A stretch of 64,000 nt of DNA, from contig CAIYSR010000093.1 of assembly GCA_903928895.1 (NCBI GenBank), positions 62,001 to 126,000 of the forward strand, written 5' to 3'. Shown in pieces: positions 53,621 to 63,467 of the stretch. Source of the stretch: an uncultured Rhodospirillales bacterium (GTDB lineage Bacteria > Pseudomonadota > Alphaproteobacteria > Acetobacterales > Acetobacteraceae). Position numbers and translations under genes: made by a program. The number at the start of each line of letters is the position of its first letter. Positions within the stretch are counted from its first letter, which is position 1. The notes beneath the pieces are model-generated. The model was given only the letters and a program-made list of their open reading frames with translations, searched no databases and was not told where the DNA came from.

Positions 53621-54511
53621 TCACGTACATGCAGCTGTGATCGTTCGTGACAAAGCGTCTCGCCAGTGCGGCAGCGTGATGCCGAAGGTGCCTGCGAGTT
53701 TGCCACAATCCAGCCGGCTGTCGGCCGGGCGGCGGGCGGGCGTGGGCCAGTCGGCGGTGGCGATGGGGGTGACGGTCGGGACGGCGACCCCATAACGGGA
53801 GGCTTCCTCGAAGGTGGCGGTGGCGAGACCGTGCCAAGTGGTCGCGCCGGACCCGGCTGCATGATAGATGCCGCCCCAGTCGTCCAACCAGCCGGCTTCG
53901 GCGAGGCGGTCGACAATGGCCAGGATGGCGTCGGCGAGGTCCACCGCGGCCGTAGGGCAACCGGTCTGGTCGGCGACCACGCGCAACTGGTCGGTTTTCT
54001 TCGCGGCGTTCAGCATGGTCAGCACGAAATTGCGGCCAGTGGCGGCGTAGACCCAGGCGGTGCGCAGGATGACGGCGCGCGCGCCGGTCGCGAGAATGGC
54101 CTCCTCGCCGCGGCATTTGGTACTGCCATAGACGCTGGCGGGGCAGGTGGCGTCGGTCTCGACATAGGGTGTGCCCTTGCGACCGTCGAAGACGAAATCC
54201 GTCGAGACGTGGATCAGGGGAATGCCGGTGGCGGCACAGTATTCGGCGAGGATGCGCGGACCGTCGGTGTTGGCGCGGGCTGCGGCATCGAAATCGGTTT
54301 CGGCCTTGTCGACCGCGGTATAGGCGGCAGCGTTGATGATCAACTGCGGGGCGGCGGCGTGCAGCAGCGCTCGCACGCCATCGGGCCGGTCGAAATCGAA
54401 CTCCGGCCGGCCGACGCGCAGAAGGGGGCGATGGCCGGCAGCGTGCATCAAAGCCGTAGCGAGTTGGCCGCTGCCGCCGGTGACGAGGATGCTGCCTGGG
54501 CTCAGTACCAC
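53621..54511 (-). CDS. rfbD: dTDP-4-dehydrorhamnose reductase
   Basis: A 296-residue SDR-type enzyme that makes dTDP-L-rhamnose, the last step of the Rfb/Rml pathway. The cofactor motif is VTGGSGQLATAL, then NAAAYTAVDKAE, HVSTDFVFDGRKGTPYVETD and the catalytic YGSTKCRGE (YxxxK). Motif RTAWVYAATGRNFV is typical of RmlD. The GTG start overlaps the rfbC stop by 10 bp. It precedes the rhamnosyltransferase-like gene. Confidence 0.96.
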   Translation of the reverse strand: MVLSPGSILVTGGSGQLATALMHAAGHRPLLRVGRPEFDFDRPDGVRALLHAAAPQLIINAAAYTAVDKAETDFDAAARANTDGPRILAEYCAATGIPLIHVSTDFVFDGRKGTPYVETDATCPASVYGSTKCRGEEAILATGARAVILRTAWVYAATGRNFVLTMLNAAKKTDQLRVVADQTGCPTAAVDLADAILAIVDRLAEAGWLDDWGGIYHAAGSGATTWHGLATATFEEASRYGVAVPTVTPIATADWPTPARRPADSRLDCGKLAGTFGITLPHWRDALSRTITAACT

Positions 54512-55056
54512 GGATCGCAGTCCTTCAGGCGCGGCAGTTTTGTGTCCTTGTCGGAGAGCTGGACCTCCGACGGGTCGACCGGCCAGGGCAGCGCGAGGTC
54601 GGGGTCGTTCCAGATCACGCCTCGTTCAGCCTTGGTGTCGTAGTAGCCCCCGGTGACCTTGTACTGCACCTCAGTGTCCGGCTCGAGGGTGACAAACCCA
54701 TGCAGGAAGCCGCCGGGCACCCAGAGCTGGGACCAGTTGTCGGCTGAGAGCGTGGCCGCGACATGCTGCCCAAAGGTGGGGGAGGCGCGCCGTGCGTCGA
54801 CGGCGACGTCCCAGATCGAGCCCTTCAGCACGCGCACCAGCTTGCCCTGGATGGACGGCGCGATCTGGCAGTGCAGGCCGCGCAGGGTGCCGCGCTTTTC
54901 GGACAGCGAGTGGTTGTCCTGGATGAAGGGGCCGCGGATGCCGGCGGCCTCGAAGCGGGCCTGATTCCAGGTCTCCGAGAAGAAGCCGCGCTTGTCGCCG
55001 AATCGGGCGGGAGTGACGAGGATGACGTCGGGGATGGCGAGGCGTTCGACTTTCAC
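54502..55056 (-). CDS. rfbC: dTDP-4-dehydrorhamnose 3,5-epimerase
   Basis: A 184-residue cupin that epimerises C3 and C5 of dTDP-4-keto-6-deoxyglucose. Conserved segments are [29 protein letters not shown] with the catalytic His, [13 protein letters not shown], and [28 protein letters not shown]-like region. A GTG start overlaps the rfbA stop as TAGTG (1 bp), and the 3' end overlaps rfbD, so the cluster is translationally coupled. Confidence 0.96.
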   Translation of the reverse strand: [184 protein letters not shown]

Positions 55057-55931
55057 TATTCGTGCTCCCCGTCGGCCAGCGACGTCAGAACCCGGCCGAG
55101 TTCGGTCTTGCCGAGGGCTCGGGCCTGGAGGCGGAGCTGTTCGGCGTCGATCCAGCCCATGCGGAAGGCGACTTCCTCGGGGCAGCCGACGAGCATGCCT
55201 TGGCGGGACTGGATGGTCTGCACGAAGGTGGCGGCCTGGATCAGACTGTCCGGCGTGCCGGCGTCCAGCCAGGCGCAGCCGCGGCCCAGGCGTTCGACGT
55301 TGAGCTCCCCCATCTCCATGTACATACGATTGAGATCGGTGATCTCGAGCTCGCCCCGGGCAGAGGGCTGGACCCGTGCTGCCATTTCGGTGACGCGGGC
55401 GTCGTAGAAATAAAGACCGATGACGGCCCAGTTGGACTCCGGGGCAGCTGGCTTCTCCACGATGTTCAGCGCCTTGCCGTCGGCGTCCATCTTGACGACG
55501 CCGTAGCGTTCGGGGTCGCGTACTTGGTACGCGAAGACGGTGGCGCCGTCCTGGCGTTTGGCGGCGGCTTGCAACATCCGGGAGAGATGGTCGCCAAAGA
55601 TCAGGTTGTCCCCCAGGGCAAGGGCGCAGGCTTCGCCGGCGATCCAGTCGCGCGCGATGTGGAATGCCTGGGCCAGGCCATCGGGGCTGGGCTGTTCGGC
55701 ATAGTTGAACGTACAGCCGAGACGGGAACCATCGCCGAGCAGGCGCTTGAACTGCGGCAGGTCCGTGGGGGTCGAGATGATCATGATCTCGCGGATGCCG
55801 GCCAGCATCAGCACGGTGAGCGGGTAGTAGACCATTGGCTTGTCGTAAACCGGCAGCAACTGCTTGGAGGCTGCCAGGGTCATCGGATGGAGACGCGTGC
55901 CGGAGCCGCCGGCCAGGAGAATGCCCTTCAT
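55056..55931 (-). CDS. rfbA: Glucose-1-phosphate thymidylyltransferase
   Basis: A 291-residue nucleotidyltransferase forming dTDP-glucose from glucose-1-phosphate and dTTP. Start [20 protein letters not shown] has the nucleotide-binding GGSGTRLx[37 protein letters not shown] and [20 protein letters not shown] are diagnostic of RmlA. The upstream open frame is a shadow of rfbB. It lies 4 bp after the rfbB stop. Confidence 0.97.
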
Positions 55932-55935
55932 CGGA

Positions 55936-56997
55936 TCATGCTGCTTTCGTTGTGCCGAGGCGCTCGCCGGCGTAGCGGGCGGAGCGGATCGGCTCCCACC
56001 AGGCGCGGTTGGCGAGGTACCAGTCGATGGTCTTGCCCAGGCCGGTCTCGAAATTGTGGGGAGCGGTCCAGCACAGAGCCCGTTCGGCGTTCGATGGGTC
56101 AATCTCGTAGCGGAAATCGTGGCCGGGACGGTCGGTGACGAAGGTGATCAGGCGCGAACGCGGTCCGGCGGAGTCGGGCAGCCGGGCGTCGAGCACAGCG
56201 CAAATGGCGTGGACCACCTGGAGATTGGTGCGGGGCTGGCGGGCACCGATGGCGTAGGTGGCGCCGATCTGGCCATGCTCGACCACCTTGAGGAGGGCTT
56301 CGGCGTGATCGTCGACATAGAGCCAGTCCCGCATATTGGAGCCATCGCCGTAGACCGGAAGCGGCTTGCCTTCGAGTGCATTGAGCGTGACCAGAGGGAT
56401 GAGTTTTTCCGGGAACTGCCACAGCCCGTAGTTGTTGACGGTGTTGGAGACCAAGGTAGGCAGCCCATAGGTGTGATGCCAAGCGCGGACCAGGTGGTCG
56501 GACGACGCCTTGCTCGCGGAATAGGGGCTGCGCGGGTCGTATGCCGTGGTTTCGGTGAAGGGCGGGTCGCCCTCGTGGAGCGCGCCGAAAACCTCGTCGG
56601 TCGAAATGTGGTGAAAGCGGAAGGCCGCCTTGCGCTCGGCGGGGAGGCCCGCCCAGTACTCGCGGGCCGCATCGAGCAGGGTGTAGGTGCCGACGATGTT
56701 GGTCTGGATGAAGGCGCCCGGCCCGTCGATCGAGCGATCGACATGGCTTTCGGCCGCCAGATGCATCACCGCGTCGGGCTGGTAGGTGGTGAAGGCAGCG
56801 CGCATGGCGGCATGGTCGCAGATGTCGGCGCGCACCAAGGTGTGGCGCGCGCTGGTGCGGCCGGCCTCGAGCGCATCCTCCGAGGCGGCATAGGTCATCT
56901 TGTCGATGTTGACGATGCTGTGATCGGTGGCCCGCAGCGCATGCCGGATGACGGCGGAACCGATGAAGCCGCATCCTCCGGTCAACAATATCCGCAT
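55936..56997 (-). CDS. rfbB: dTDP-glucose 4,6-dehydratase
   Basis: A 353-residue extended SDR that converts dTDP-glucose to dTDP-4-keto-6-deoxyglucose. The cofactor motif is [42 protein letters not shown] and the catalytic [15 protein letters not shown] are intact. [14 protein letters not shown] and [13 protein letters not shown] are diagnostic of RmlB. It is the first gene of the rfbBACD order followed by GT2, so its upstream gap (56998-57214) should hold the operon promoter. Confidence 0.97.
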   Translation of the reverse strand: MRILLTGGCGFIGSAVIRHALRATDHSIVNIDKMTYAASEDALEAGRTSARHTLVRADICDHAAMRAAFTTYQPDAVMHLAAESHVDRSIDGPGAFIQTNIVGTYTLLDAAREYWAGLPAERKAAFRFHHISTDEVFGALHEGDPPFTETTAYDPRSPYSASKASSDHLVRAWHHTYGLPTLVSNTVNNYGLWQFPEKLIPLVTLNALEGKPLPVYGDGSNMRDWLYVDDHAEALLKVVEHGQIGATYAIGARQPRTNLQVVHAICAVLDARLPDSAGPRSRLITFVTDRPGHDFRYEIDPSNAERALCWTAPHNFETGLGKTIDWYLANRAWWEPIRSARYAGERLGTTKAA

Positions 56998-57214
56998 ATC
57001 ACCCTCGTGCCACCAGTTCAGTACGGGCCGGAAAATGGCAGCCCCGGTGCCTCAGGGCAATCCCGGCGAGGCATGACGCTTCAACAATGCCGCGACCGAT
57101 TGCCGGATCCCAGTTTGCCGCGCATTCGTGAACCAAGAGGTAATGCGTCGCGTGGTGGACTGTGCTGGGGTAGTGGCGCCATAAACGCCAAGATGAGGAA
57201 CTGCGGACCGCTTC

Positions 57215-58018
57215 ATGTTGCCACATATTACAGAGACCATGGCTGCCCTGCTGCGCGGCTGGCTGCGGCCGGAGATCACGGATATCGACAGCGACCTGCT
57301 GGCGAGGCGAAACTATATCGACCTCGATGCGGGGGACCCGCAGTTGGGCCGCCTCGGCATCGAAGTCGTGGGCGGCGCGCCGGTGATCCTGCTGACCGAT
57401 CTCGAACGACCGGTCGGGAAGATCCGTCTGCTGTCCGGCGGGCACAACAATGTCCTCGCGATCGACAACGCGGCTTGGAGAGGCACGTGTATCGCTTCGA
57501 TCCGGATGCTGGGTTCGGACGGGTTGGTGCTGTTGAACGATGTCGCCGACGGTTTTGTGCAGATCAACGAGTTGTTGCTGCGTTCGCACAATCAGCTGAT
57601 GTTCTGGGGCAGCGGGGCCACCGCGGTCGGTGTGTCGCTTGAGCTCGAAGGTAGTGAGCGGGCGTGCGTGATCGGCGACGATGCGCTGATTTCCAACGAT
57701 GTGTGGATCCGCAACTACGACATGCACGCGATCCATGACCTGCACAGCGGCGCCCAGATCAATCGGCCACCCTGCGATACTGTGCTGGAACGCCATGTCT
57801 GGCTCGGCCAGGATGCGCTGCTGCTGAGTTGCGAGCGCGTCGGCATGGGCAGCATTGTCGGTGCCCGTTCCATGGTGAAGGGGTTCGTGCCTGGCCTGTC
57901 GGTGGCGGCAGGAGCGCCCGCACGAATATTGCGAGAGGGGATCAGTTGGGGGCGCAGCAGCCTCGGCATGACCGATGTCGAGCGGCGCAGCATCGGGCTG
58001 CCGGCCCCGCGACCATAG
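57215..58018 (+). CDS. Hexapeptide-repeat acyltransferase
   Basis: A 267-residue protein. The C-terminal third carries left-handed beta-helix repeats and acceptor-site residues (IGDDALISNDVWIRNYDMHAI, ERHVWLGQDALLLSCERVGMGSIVGARSMVKG, AAGAPARILREGI), typical of CysE/WecH/VatD-type O-acetyltransferases. The N-terminal half is unusual, with repeated GXX strands (LLSGGHNNVLAIDN, IRMLGSDGLVLLND). It probably acetylates a sugar of the surface polysaccharide. Start is uncertain: ATG at 57215 or 57239. It is divergent from rfbB. Confidence 0.8.
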   Translation: MLPHITETMAALLRGWLRPEITDIDSDLLARRNYIDLDAGDPQLGRLGIEVVGGAPVILLTDLERPVGKIRLLSGGHNNVLAIDNAAWRGTCIASIRMLGSDGLVLLNDVADGFVQINELLLRSHNQLMFWGSGATAVGVSLELEGSERACVIGDDALISNDVWIRNYDMHAIHDLHSGAQINRPPCDTVLERHVWLGQDALLLSCERVGMGSIVGARSMVKGFVPGLSVAAGAPARILREGISWGRSSLGMTDVERRSIGLPAPRP

Positions 58019-58073
58019 AGTTTCCAGGCGCCGCCAAGCCGAAAATTCATCGCCGGAGCCCAGGTGGACAGCC

Positions 58074-58103
58074 TTGCCGTACTGCGGCATGACCTCCTAT
58101 AAG
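58074..58103 (+). promoter_or_regulatory. Possible sigma-70 promoter of the repeat-protein genes
   Basis: TTGCCG at 58074-58079 and TATAAG at 58098-58103 (five of six -10 bases) are separated by 18 bp. This would give a start near 58110 and a leader of about 45 bases before the ATG at 58156. Confidence 0.4.
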
Positions 58104-58155
58104 GTGACAGCGACTACAATTGTTCGTGAATGACTACAGGAGTTGCGACCCAACT

Positions 58156-58611
58156 ATGGAATATCTTCCGCATATCGACATGTTCCTGCGCGCGCTCCGG
58201 ATCAACAGGGAGCGGCTTGGCAGCAAGACCAAGATTGCCGTGGACGCTAAGTTGTTGCGGCACATGTTGCAGTCTCTGGCGGAAGCGGCGCCGTTCTCGG
58301 ATGATTTCTATCTGGAGAACAACCCCGACGTTGCCCAGGCCCATGCTGCAGGCCAGATTGCGAACCTCCGCGCACATTTCGTCGAGCAGGGCTATTTCGA
58401 GGGCCGCAGCGGCGCTGCGCCGGCGGTCAACGAGGCCTTCTACGCCAGTAGCTATCCCGATGTGGCCGACGCGGTGCGCCGGGGGGACGTGGTATCCGGC
58501 ACCGAGCACTACCTGCGTTCGGGTGCGGCTGAAGGCCGGGTGCCGAACGCGCAGGCGAAGCTCCAGATCGAGAGCTGGATGGCCGTCCTGCGCGATGAGG
58601 CGGCCCGGTGA
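58156..58611 (+). CDS. Small FYxxxNPDVA-repeat protein near polysaccharide glycosyltransferases
   Basis: A 151-residue protein. The ATG at 58156 (MEYLPHIDMFLRALRINRE) is preferred; GTG 58126 and TTG 58120 are in-frame alternatives. It contains two copies of a roughly 45-residue repeat: FYLENNPDVAQAHAAGQ...HFVEQGYFEGR and FYASSYPDVADAVRRGD...HYLRSGAAEGR. The same repeat fills the N-terminus of the next gene. Such repeats occur in proteins tied to glycan export or modification; their function is unknown to me. No signal peptide is evident. Confidence 0.75.
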   Translation: MEYLPHIDMFLRALRINRERLGSKTKIAVDAKLLRHMLQSLAEAAPFSDDFYLENNPDVAQAHAAGQIANLRAHFVEQGYFEGRSGAAPAVNEAFYASSYPDVADAVRRGDVVSGTEHYLRSGAAEGRVPNAQAKLQIESWMAVLRDEAAR

Positions 58612-58658
58612 GAGCGCTATCCCGCGCGATCGGGCTCGCGGTCTAGCCGGTCGCGACG

Positions 58659-61430
58659 ATGGCGATCGAGGCGGCGCCGAATCCAGTGATGCATGCGCAC
58701 AGGCTGCTGTGCTCGGCCTTCATCACCGATGAGCAGTTCCGTGCGGCGCTTGGCAGTCATCGTGCCGATCTGACCACAATCGGCCGATATCTATCGCTGC
58801 CGCAGCACGAGCGGCCCAATGTCTCACCATACTTTGACCGTGCCTTCTATCTGGTCAGCAATCCCGATGTGGCCGACTCAGGCTTCGATCCGCTGCTGCA
58901 TTTCATCGAGACCGGAGCGGAAGAACTGCGCGCGCCGCATCCGCTGATCGATCTGCGCTTCATCGCCCAGTCCGACCCTCTTCTGCTTGGTGCGAGGCCT
59001 GGTCCCGAGGCGATCTTCGAACTTCTGGAATACGACCTGATCTCGCCAAGTCCCTATTTCGATCCTCTCGAGTATCGCGAGCGTCTTGGCGGCGCCGCGC
59101 CGGCGCATGGCATGTTGCGCCATTTCCTGACCGAGGGGGCTGCGGCGGGCGTCCCGGCCAATCCGTATTTCAACCATGTCTGGTACGCCGCGCAATATCC
59201 GGATGTGAGTCCAGACCCCTATCACGCGCTGCGCCATTTCATCGTCCTTGGCGACGTCGAGGGGCGGGCCGCGGGGCCGAACTTCAACGGGCTGCTGTAT
59301 CGGGCCCGCTATCCCGACATCGCCTCCGCCGGGGTGCCACCGTTGTGGCATTTCCTGCTGCGCGGACGCGCGGAGGGGCGGCAGGTCCCGGCCGATGTTC
59401 CCGCCGAGGCGGTGATGCCGGCAATGCGCCCGGTACCCGTCGGGCTGCCGATGCAGGTGGCTCCGGACGATGTGACTGCGAGCTACGAGGCCACTCGCGC
59501 CCTGATGGCGCGCGCCCGGCAAGGTCGGATCGAGGCGGTGGTCGAGACGGCACCGGGGATTTTTCGCACCACCGATGTCCCGTCCGCACTCAAGAAGCTC
59601 AAATTCCCGGTCGCGGAGCGGCCGCGCCTGTCCATACTGATCCCGGTCTATAACGAGATCGACTACACCGCGGATTGCCTGCTTTCGGTGATGCACCACT
59701 CTGCGAACATGCCCTTCGAGGTGGTGTTGGCCGACGATTGCTCGACCGACCCTCAGGCGCTGCTGCTGGGCAAGGTGAAGAACCTGACCCTCGTGCGCCA
59801 GGCTACCAACCAGGGGTTTATCCGCAACTGCAACGCCGCCTTCGCGCAATGCCGGGGCGGCTATGTGCTGCTGCTCAACAATGATGCCCAACTGCTCCCC
59901 GGCGCGCTCGCGCGCATGGTCGCCGCGCTCGACGATGACCCTGCACTCGGTGCGGTTGGCCCTAAGATCATCTATCCCAACGGGCGGCTCCAGGAAGCCG
60001 GCTGCTTCATCCGTCCGAACGGTGAAAGCGGCATGATAGGGCTCTTCGGCGACCCGAACGAGCCTGGCTACTGCTATGACCGCGACATCCCGTACAGTTC
60101 GGGCGCCGCGCTGATGGTGCGACGCGATCTGGTGGGCGATACGCTGTTCGACGAAAGGTTCCGGCCCGCATATTGCGAGGATGTCGATCTCTGTCTGCGC
60201 CTGCGCGCGGCCGGCTGGCGCGTGCGCTACCTGCACGAGGCCGTCGTCGTCCACCATCTCAGCGTCTCCACCAATCGGCAGTCGATCGCCCGCAAGATGC
60301 GCACCATCGTCACCAACCAGCAGCGCCTGGTGGAGCAGTGGGGCGAGCTCATCCGCGAACTCGACCGGGTACGGGTGCTGGCCTTCTATCTGCCGCAGTT
60401 CCACCCGACACCGGAGAATGACTTGTGGTGGGGCCGGGGCTTCACGGAATGGACCAATGTCGGCAAGGCGCGGCCGAGCTACGAAGGGCACTACCAGCCA
60501 CACCTCCCCGCCGATCTCGGTTTCTATGATCTGCGCTCCGCCGATGCGCTGCGCGCCCAGGCCGAACTTGCCACCCGCTACGGCGTCGATGGGTTCTGCG
60601 TCTACTACTATAACTTTGGCACCCGCCGTGTGCTCCACCGCCCGCTCGACGTGGTGCGCGCCAATCCCGACATTCCGTTCCGCTGGTGCCTATGCTGGGC
60701 GAACGAGAACTGGACCCGGCACTGGGATGGCGGCGAGAAATCCATTCTCCTCGAACAACTCTATGATCAGTCTACACTTGACAGCATCATTGCCGACGCC
60801 GTCGACCAGGCCGGCGACCGGCGCTACATCACGGTGGCGGGTAAGCCGATGTTCCTGGTCTATCGCCCGCTCCTGCTCCCCGATGCCAGGGCTTTCGCTC
60901 AGCGCGCCCGGGCTGCCTTTGTTGCCGCCGGGTTCGCCGGCGTTCATCTCGCCTATGTCGAATCGATGGAAGCGGTGGACAAGGCCGTCCGCCCAGCCGA
61001 TCTCGGGTTCGACGCTGCCGTTGAATTCCCGCCGCACGGGCTTGCGACTCCCAGCGACGACGCCGTTGCCATCACCAAGGAAGACTGGGCCGGGTACCGC
61101 TATGACTATCCCGCCACCGCAGCCACCTTTGCCAGCCGTCCCTCCGTGCCCTACCCGCGCTACCCCGCCGTGTTCCCGTCCTGGGACAACACCCCCCGCC
61201 AACCCCTCCATGGCACCAGCTTCGACCGCATCTCTCCCGAGGCCTTCCGTGCCTTCACAGAGGAGAAGATCGAGGAAATACGGCGCTTCCATATGCACGA
61301 CGAGCGCCTCCTGTTCGTCAACGCCTGGAACGAATGGGCCGAAGGCGCCCACCTCGAACCTGACACCGGCTATGGCCACCGCTGGCTCGAAAGCCTCCGC
61401 GACGCGCTTGCCGCCAAGAGATGGTCATGA
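58659..61430 (+). CDS. Multidomain protein: NPDVA-type repeats, GT2 glycosyltransferase and WbsX/GH99-like domain
   Basis: A 923-residue fusion. Residues about 50-255 hold four or five diverged repeats (FYLVSNPDVADSG, WYAAQYPDVSPD, LYRARYPDIASAG, each ending H-F-x-x-x-G-x-x-E-G-R-like). A GT2 domain starts near 322: LSILIPVYNEIDYT, ADDCSTDPQ, LLLNNDAQLLPGAL, YCEDVDLCLRLRAAG. From about 565 a WbsX/GH99-like domain follows: VLAFYLPQFHPTPENDLWWG, GFTEWTNVGKA, CWANENWTRHWDG, VNAWNEWAEGAHLEPD. It should build or trim a surface polysaccharide. ATG at 58659 is used; ATG 58689 is possible. Confidence 0.9.
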   Translation: MAIEAAPNPVMHAHRLLCSAFITDEQFRAALGSHRADLTTIGRYLSLPQHERPNVSPYFDRAFYLVSNPDVADSGFDPLLHFIETGAEELRAPHPLIDLRFIAQSDPLLLGARPGPEAIFELLEYDLISPSPYFDPLEYRERLGGAAPAHGMLRHFLTEGAAAGVPANPYFNHVWYAAQYPDVSPDPYHALRHFIVLGDVEGRAAGPNFNGLLYRARYPDIASAGVPPLWHFLLRGRAEGRQVPADVPAEAVMPAMRPVPVGLPMQVAPDDVTASYEATRALMARARQGRIEAVVETAPGIFRTTDVPSALKKLKFPVAERPRLSILIPVYNEIDYTADCLLSVMHHSANMPFEVVLADDCSTDPQALLLGKVKNLTLVRQATNQGFIRNCNAAFAQCRGGYVLLLNNDAQLLPGALARMVAALDDDPALGAVGPKIIYPNGRLQEAGCFIRPNGESGMIGLFGDPNEPGYCYDRDIPYSSGAALMVRRDLVGDTLFDERFRPAYCEDVDLCLRLRAAGWRVRYLHEAVVVHHLSVSTNRQSIARKMRTIVTNQQRLVEQWGELIRELDRVRVLAFYLPQFHPTPENDLWWGRGFTEWTNVGKARPSYEGHYQPHLPADLGFYDLRSADALRAQAELATRYGVDGFCVYYYNFGTRRVLHRPLDVVRANPDIPFRWCLCWANENWTRHWDGGEKSILLEQLYDQSTLDSIIADAVDQAGDRRYITVAGKPMFLVYRPLLLPDARAFAQRARAAFVAAGFAGVHLAYVESMEAVDKAVRPADLGFDAAVEFPPHGLATPSDDAVAITKEDWAGYRYDYPATAATFASRPSVPYPRYPAVFPSWDNTPRQPLHGTSFDRISPEAFRAFTEEKIEEIRRFHMHDERLLFVNAWNEWAEGAHLEPDTGYGHRWLESLRDALAAKRWS

Positions 61431-61469
61431 ACGCAGTGACCCGCACGCGGCGAGAGAGGAAGCAAGGCC

Positions 61470-61518
61470 GGGGCTGCGCCCCTAGGTCGCTGGTGGGCGG
61501 CGGGGGAGCAAAGCCCCC
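61470..61518. other. Two short GC hairpins in the gap before the GT4 gene
   Basis: GGGGC-TGC-GCCCC at 61470-61482 and GGGGG-AGCAAAG-CCCCC at 61502-61518 lie in the 118-bp gap after the fusion-protein gene. Neither has a T-run, so they are weak terminators at best or a leader structure. Confidence 0.4.
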
Positions 61519-61548
61519 CAGTTTGCCCGCTTGCGGAGCATCTCGCGC

Positions 61549-62700
61549 ATGACCCGTCTTCCAGTGGTATTGGACGATGTGGCGGTGACGATTATTGGGC
61601 ATCCGTGGGCGCCGATCGGGATGGGGGAGCAGTTGCGCAGTCATGTGGCTGCCTGCAATGCGGTACATTTGCATCATCGGGTGTTCGATATCTTCCGGTA
61701 TGCGCAGCGGATCGATGCGGCGCATGGGCGGTTGCTGGAGGGGTTGGAAGTGGAGGTTCCGCCCGGGGGCGTGCGAATTTTCCATGTGAACGGGGACGAG
61801 GTGGACACGGTGATCGCGGCGTTCGAGGCGCGCGGGGGCGTGTTCGACGGGGGCTACAACATCATCGTGCCAGCATGGGAGTTGCCGGCCTATCCGAAGG
61901 TATGGGCGTTGCACCTGGGGAAGTTCGACGAGGTGTGGGCGTTGTCGGAGTTCATCCAGGAGAGTCTGGCGGTGTCGGGGGTAAGGTCGCATTTGGTGGG
62001 GCAGGCGATCGAGTTCGAGGCGGGGCCGTGCCTGCCGCGCCGGTACTTCGGCATTCGCGAGTCGGCCTTTGTCATGCTGCATTTTTTCGATTTGTCGTCC
62101 TATGCGTCGCGCAAGAACCCCGAAGCGGTGCTGCGACTGTTCGACCTGTTGCGGATGGACGATCCCTATGCGGACCTGCAACTGGTGTTGAAGGTGAAGA
62201 ATGGCGAGCGGGCGGCCGAGGAGTGGGCGGCGGGCGTCGCGGATGATCCTCAGATCAAAGTGATCGCCACGCCGTTGGACACGTTGGGCGTGAAAAGTCT
62301 GATCAACGCATGCGATGTGTTCGTTTCGCTGCACCGATCGGAGGGGTTCGGCCGGGGGCTGGGCGAAGCGATGGGACTTGGGCGGCTGGCATTGGGCACC
62401 GGATGGTCGGGCAACGTGGATTTTATGACGACCCAGAATTCGCTGATGGTGGGGCACGAGTTGGTGAAGCTGAAGAAGGATGCCTATCCGCACTGGCGCG
62501 GACAGTCCTGGGCGAATGCGGATGTGGCGCACGCCCGAGCCCTGCTTCAGCCACTGATCGCGGACCGGGCGCGAACCGAGGCGCTGGCGCGGCGGGGGCA
62601 GGCGGATGTCTTGCGCACCCACGGTAGCCGGGCGGTGGGGGTGCGGGTGGTGCAGAGGCTTTCGGCGATTCTGGCAGAGTCGCCCAGGTTCAACGGTTGA
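61549..62700 (+). CDS. Glycosyltransferase family 4-like protein
   Basis: A 383-residue GT-B-type enzyme. N-terminal segment VTIIGHPWAPIGMGEQLRSH is acceptor-domain like; the C-terminal half has MLHFFDLSSYASRKNPEAVLRLF, VLKVKNGERAAEEWAAG and the nucleotide-sugar motif DVFVSLHRSEGFGRGLGEAMGLG (E-x7-E pattern of GT4), followed by LALGTGWSGNVDFM. It probably adds a sugar to the polysaccharide made by its neighbours. The ATG is about 10 bp after GGAG. Its codon use looks G-rich, with TTG and GGG frequent, unlike rfb genes. Confidence 0.87.
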   Translation: MTRLPVVLDDVAVTIIGHPWAPIGMGEQLRSHVAACNAVHLHHRVFDIFRYAQRIDAAHGRLLEGLEVEVPPGGVRIFHVNGDEVDTVIAAFEARGGVFDGGYNIIVPAWELPAYPKVWALHLGKFDEVWALSEFIQESLAVSGVRSHLVGQAIEFEAGPCLPRRYFGIRESAFVMLHFFDLSSYASRKNPEAVLRLFDLLRMDDPYADLQLVLKVKNGERAAEEWAAGVADDPQIKVIATPLDTLGVKSLINACDVFVSLHRSEGFGRGLGEAMGLGRLALGTGWSGNVDFMTTQNSLMVGHELVKLKKDAYPHWRGQSWANADVAHARALLQPLIADRARTEALARRGQADVLRTHGSRAVGVRVVQRLSAILAESPRFNG

Positions 62701-62704
62701 GGCT

Positions 62705-63337
62705 CTATTTGGTACCGTAGAGCCGATCGCCGGCGTCACCGAGACCCGGGCGGATATAGCCGTGCTCGTCGAGTTGCCGGTCGACCGCGCAGGTGTAGAG
62801 ATCGACCTCGGGGTGCAGGCGGTGGAGTTCGGCGACGCCTTCGGGGGCGGCGATAAGGCAAGCGAAGCGGATGTGTGCAGCGCCGGCCTGCTTGAGGCGG
62901 GAAACCGCGGCCGCGGCGGAGTGGCCGGTGGCGAGCATGGGGTCGACAATGATCGACATGCGGTGCCCGATGTCATCGGGCAGCTTGCTGTAGTATTCAA
63001 TCGGCTCAAGGGTCGTTGGATCGCGGTAGAGGCCGACATGGCCCACCCGGGCGCCGGGGACGAGATCGAGCATGCCGTCGAGCAGGCCGTTTCCGGCGCG
63101 CAGAATACTGACAAAGCAGAGTTTTTTTCCGGATAGATGCGGTGCGTCCATGGCTTCGAGCGGGGTTTCGATGCGGATGGTCTCGAGCGGCAGCCCGCGC
63201 GTGACCTCGTAGCCCAGCAGCAGCGAGAGCTCACGGGCAAGGCGACGGAAGCCGCTGGTGCTGGTTTCCTTGGCGCGCAGCAGGGTGAGCTTGTGCTGGA
63301 CAAGCGGGTGGTCGAGGACAATGGTCCGGCCGGTCAT
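62705..63337 (-). CDS. upp: Uracil phosphoribosyltransferase
   Basis: A 210-residue salvage enzyme forming UMP from uracil and PRPP. N-terminus [38 protein letters not shown] is diagnostic, the [13 protein letters not shown] loop binds PRPP with [15 protein letters not shown] as the PRPP motif, and the C-terminal [16 protein letters not shown] is the uracil-binding end. AAGGAG is 6 bp upstream of the ATG. It converges with the GT4 gene, with 4 bp between them. Confidence 0.98.
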   Translation of the reverse strand: MTGRTIVLDHPLVQHKLTLLRAKETSTSGFRRLARELSLLLGYEVTRGLPLETIRIETPLEAMDAPHLSGKKLCFVSILRAGNGLLDGMLDLVPGARVGHVGLYRDPTTLEPIEYYSKLPDDIGHRMSIIVDPMLATGHSAAAAVSRLKQAGAAHIRFACLIAAPEGVAELHRLHPEVDLYTCAVDRQLDEHGYIRPGLGDAGDRLYGTK

Positions 63338-63467
63338 TGGTCGCTCCTTTGCGCTGGCGCCGGGTACGACATAGCGGGAGCCGGCGGTGGCGTCTATTTC
63401 CCGAGCGGGGCCTTGTCTGCGGCTGGTTTTCCGGCATCCTCTACGAAACATTGCTGGAGGAAAGCGT

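Noticed and set aside
58878-60638. 586-codon minus-strand frame opposite the GT2-WbsX fusion gene
   Set aside because: Antisense shadow; no start signal or domain.
61318-63321. 667-codon minus-strand frame covering the GT4 gene and upp
   Set aside because: Shadow of the GT4 gene and an out-of-frame version of upp; the true upp frame starts at 63337.
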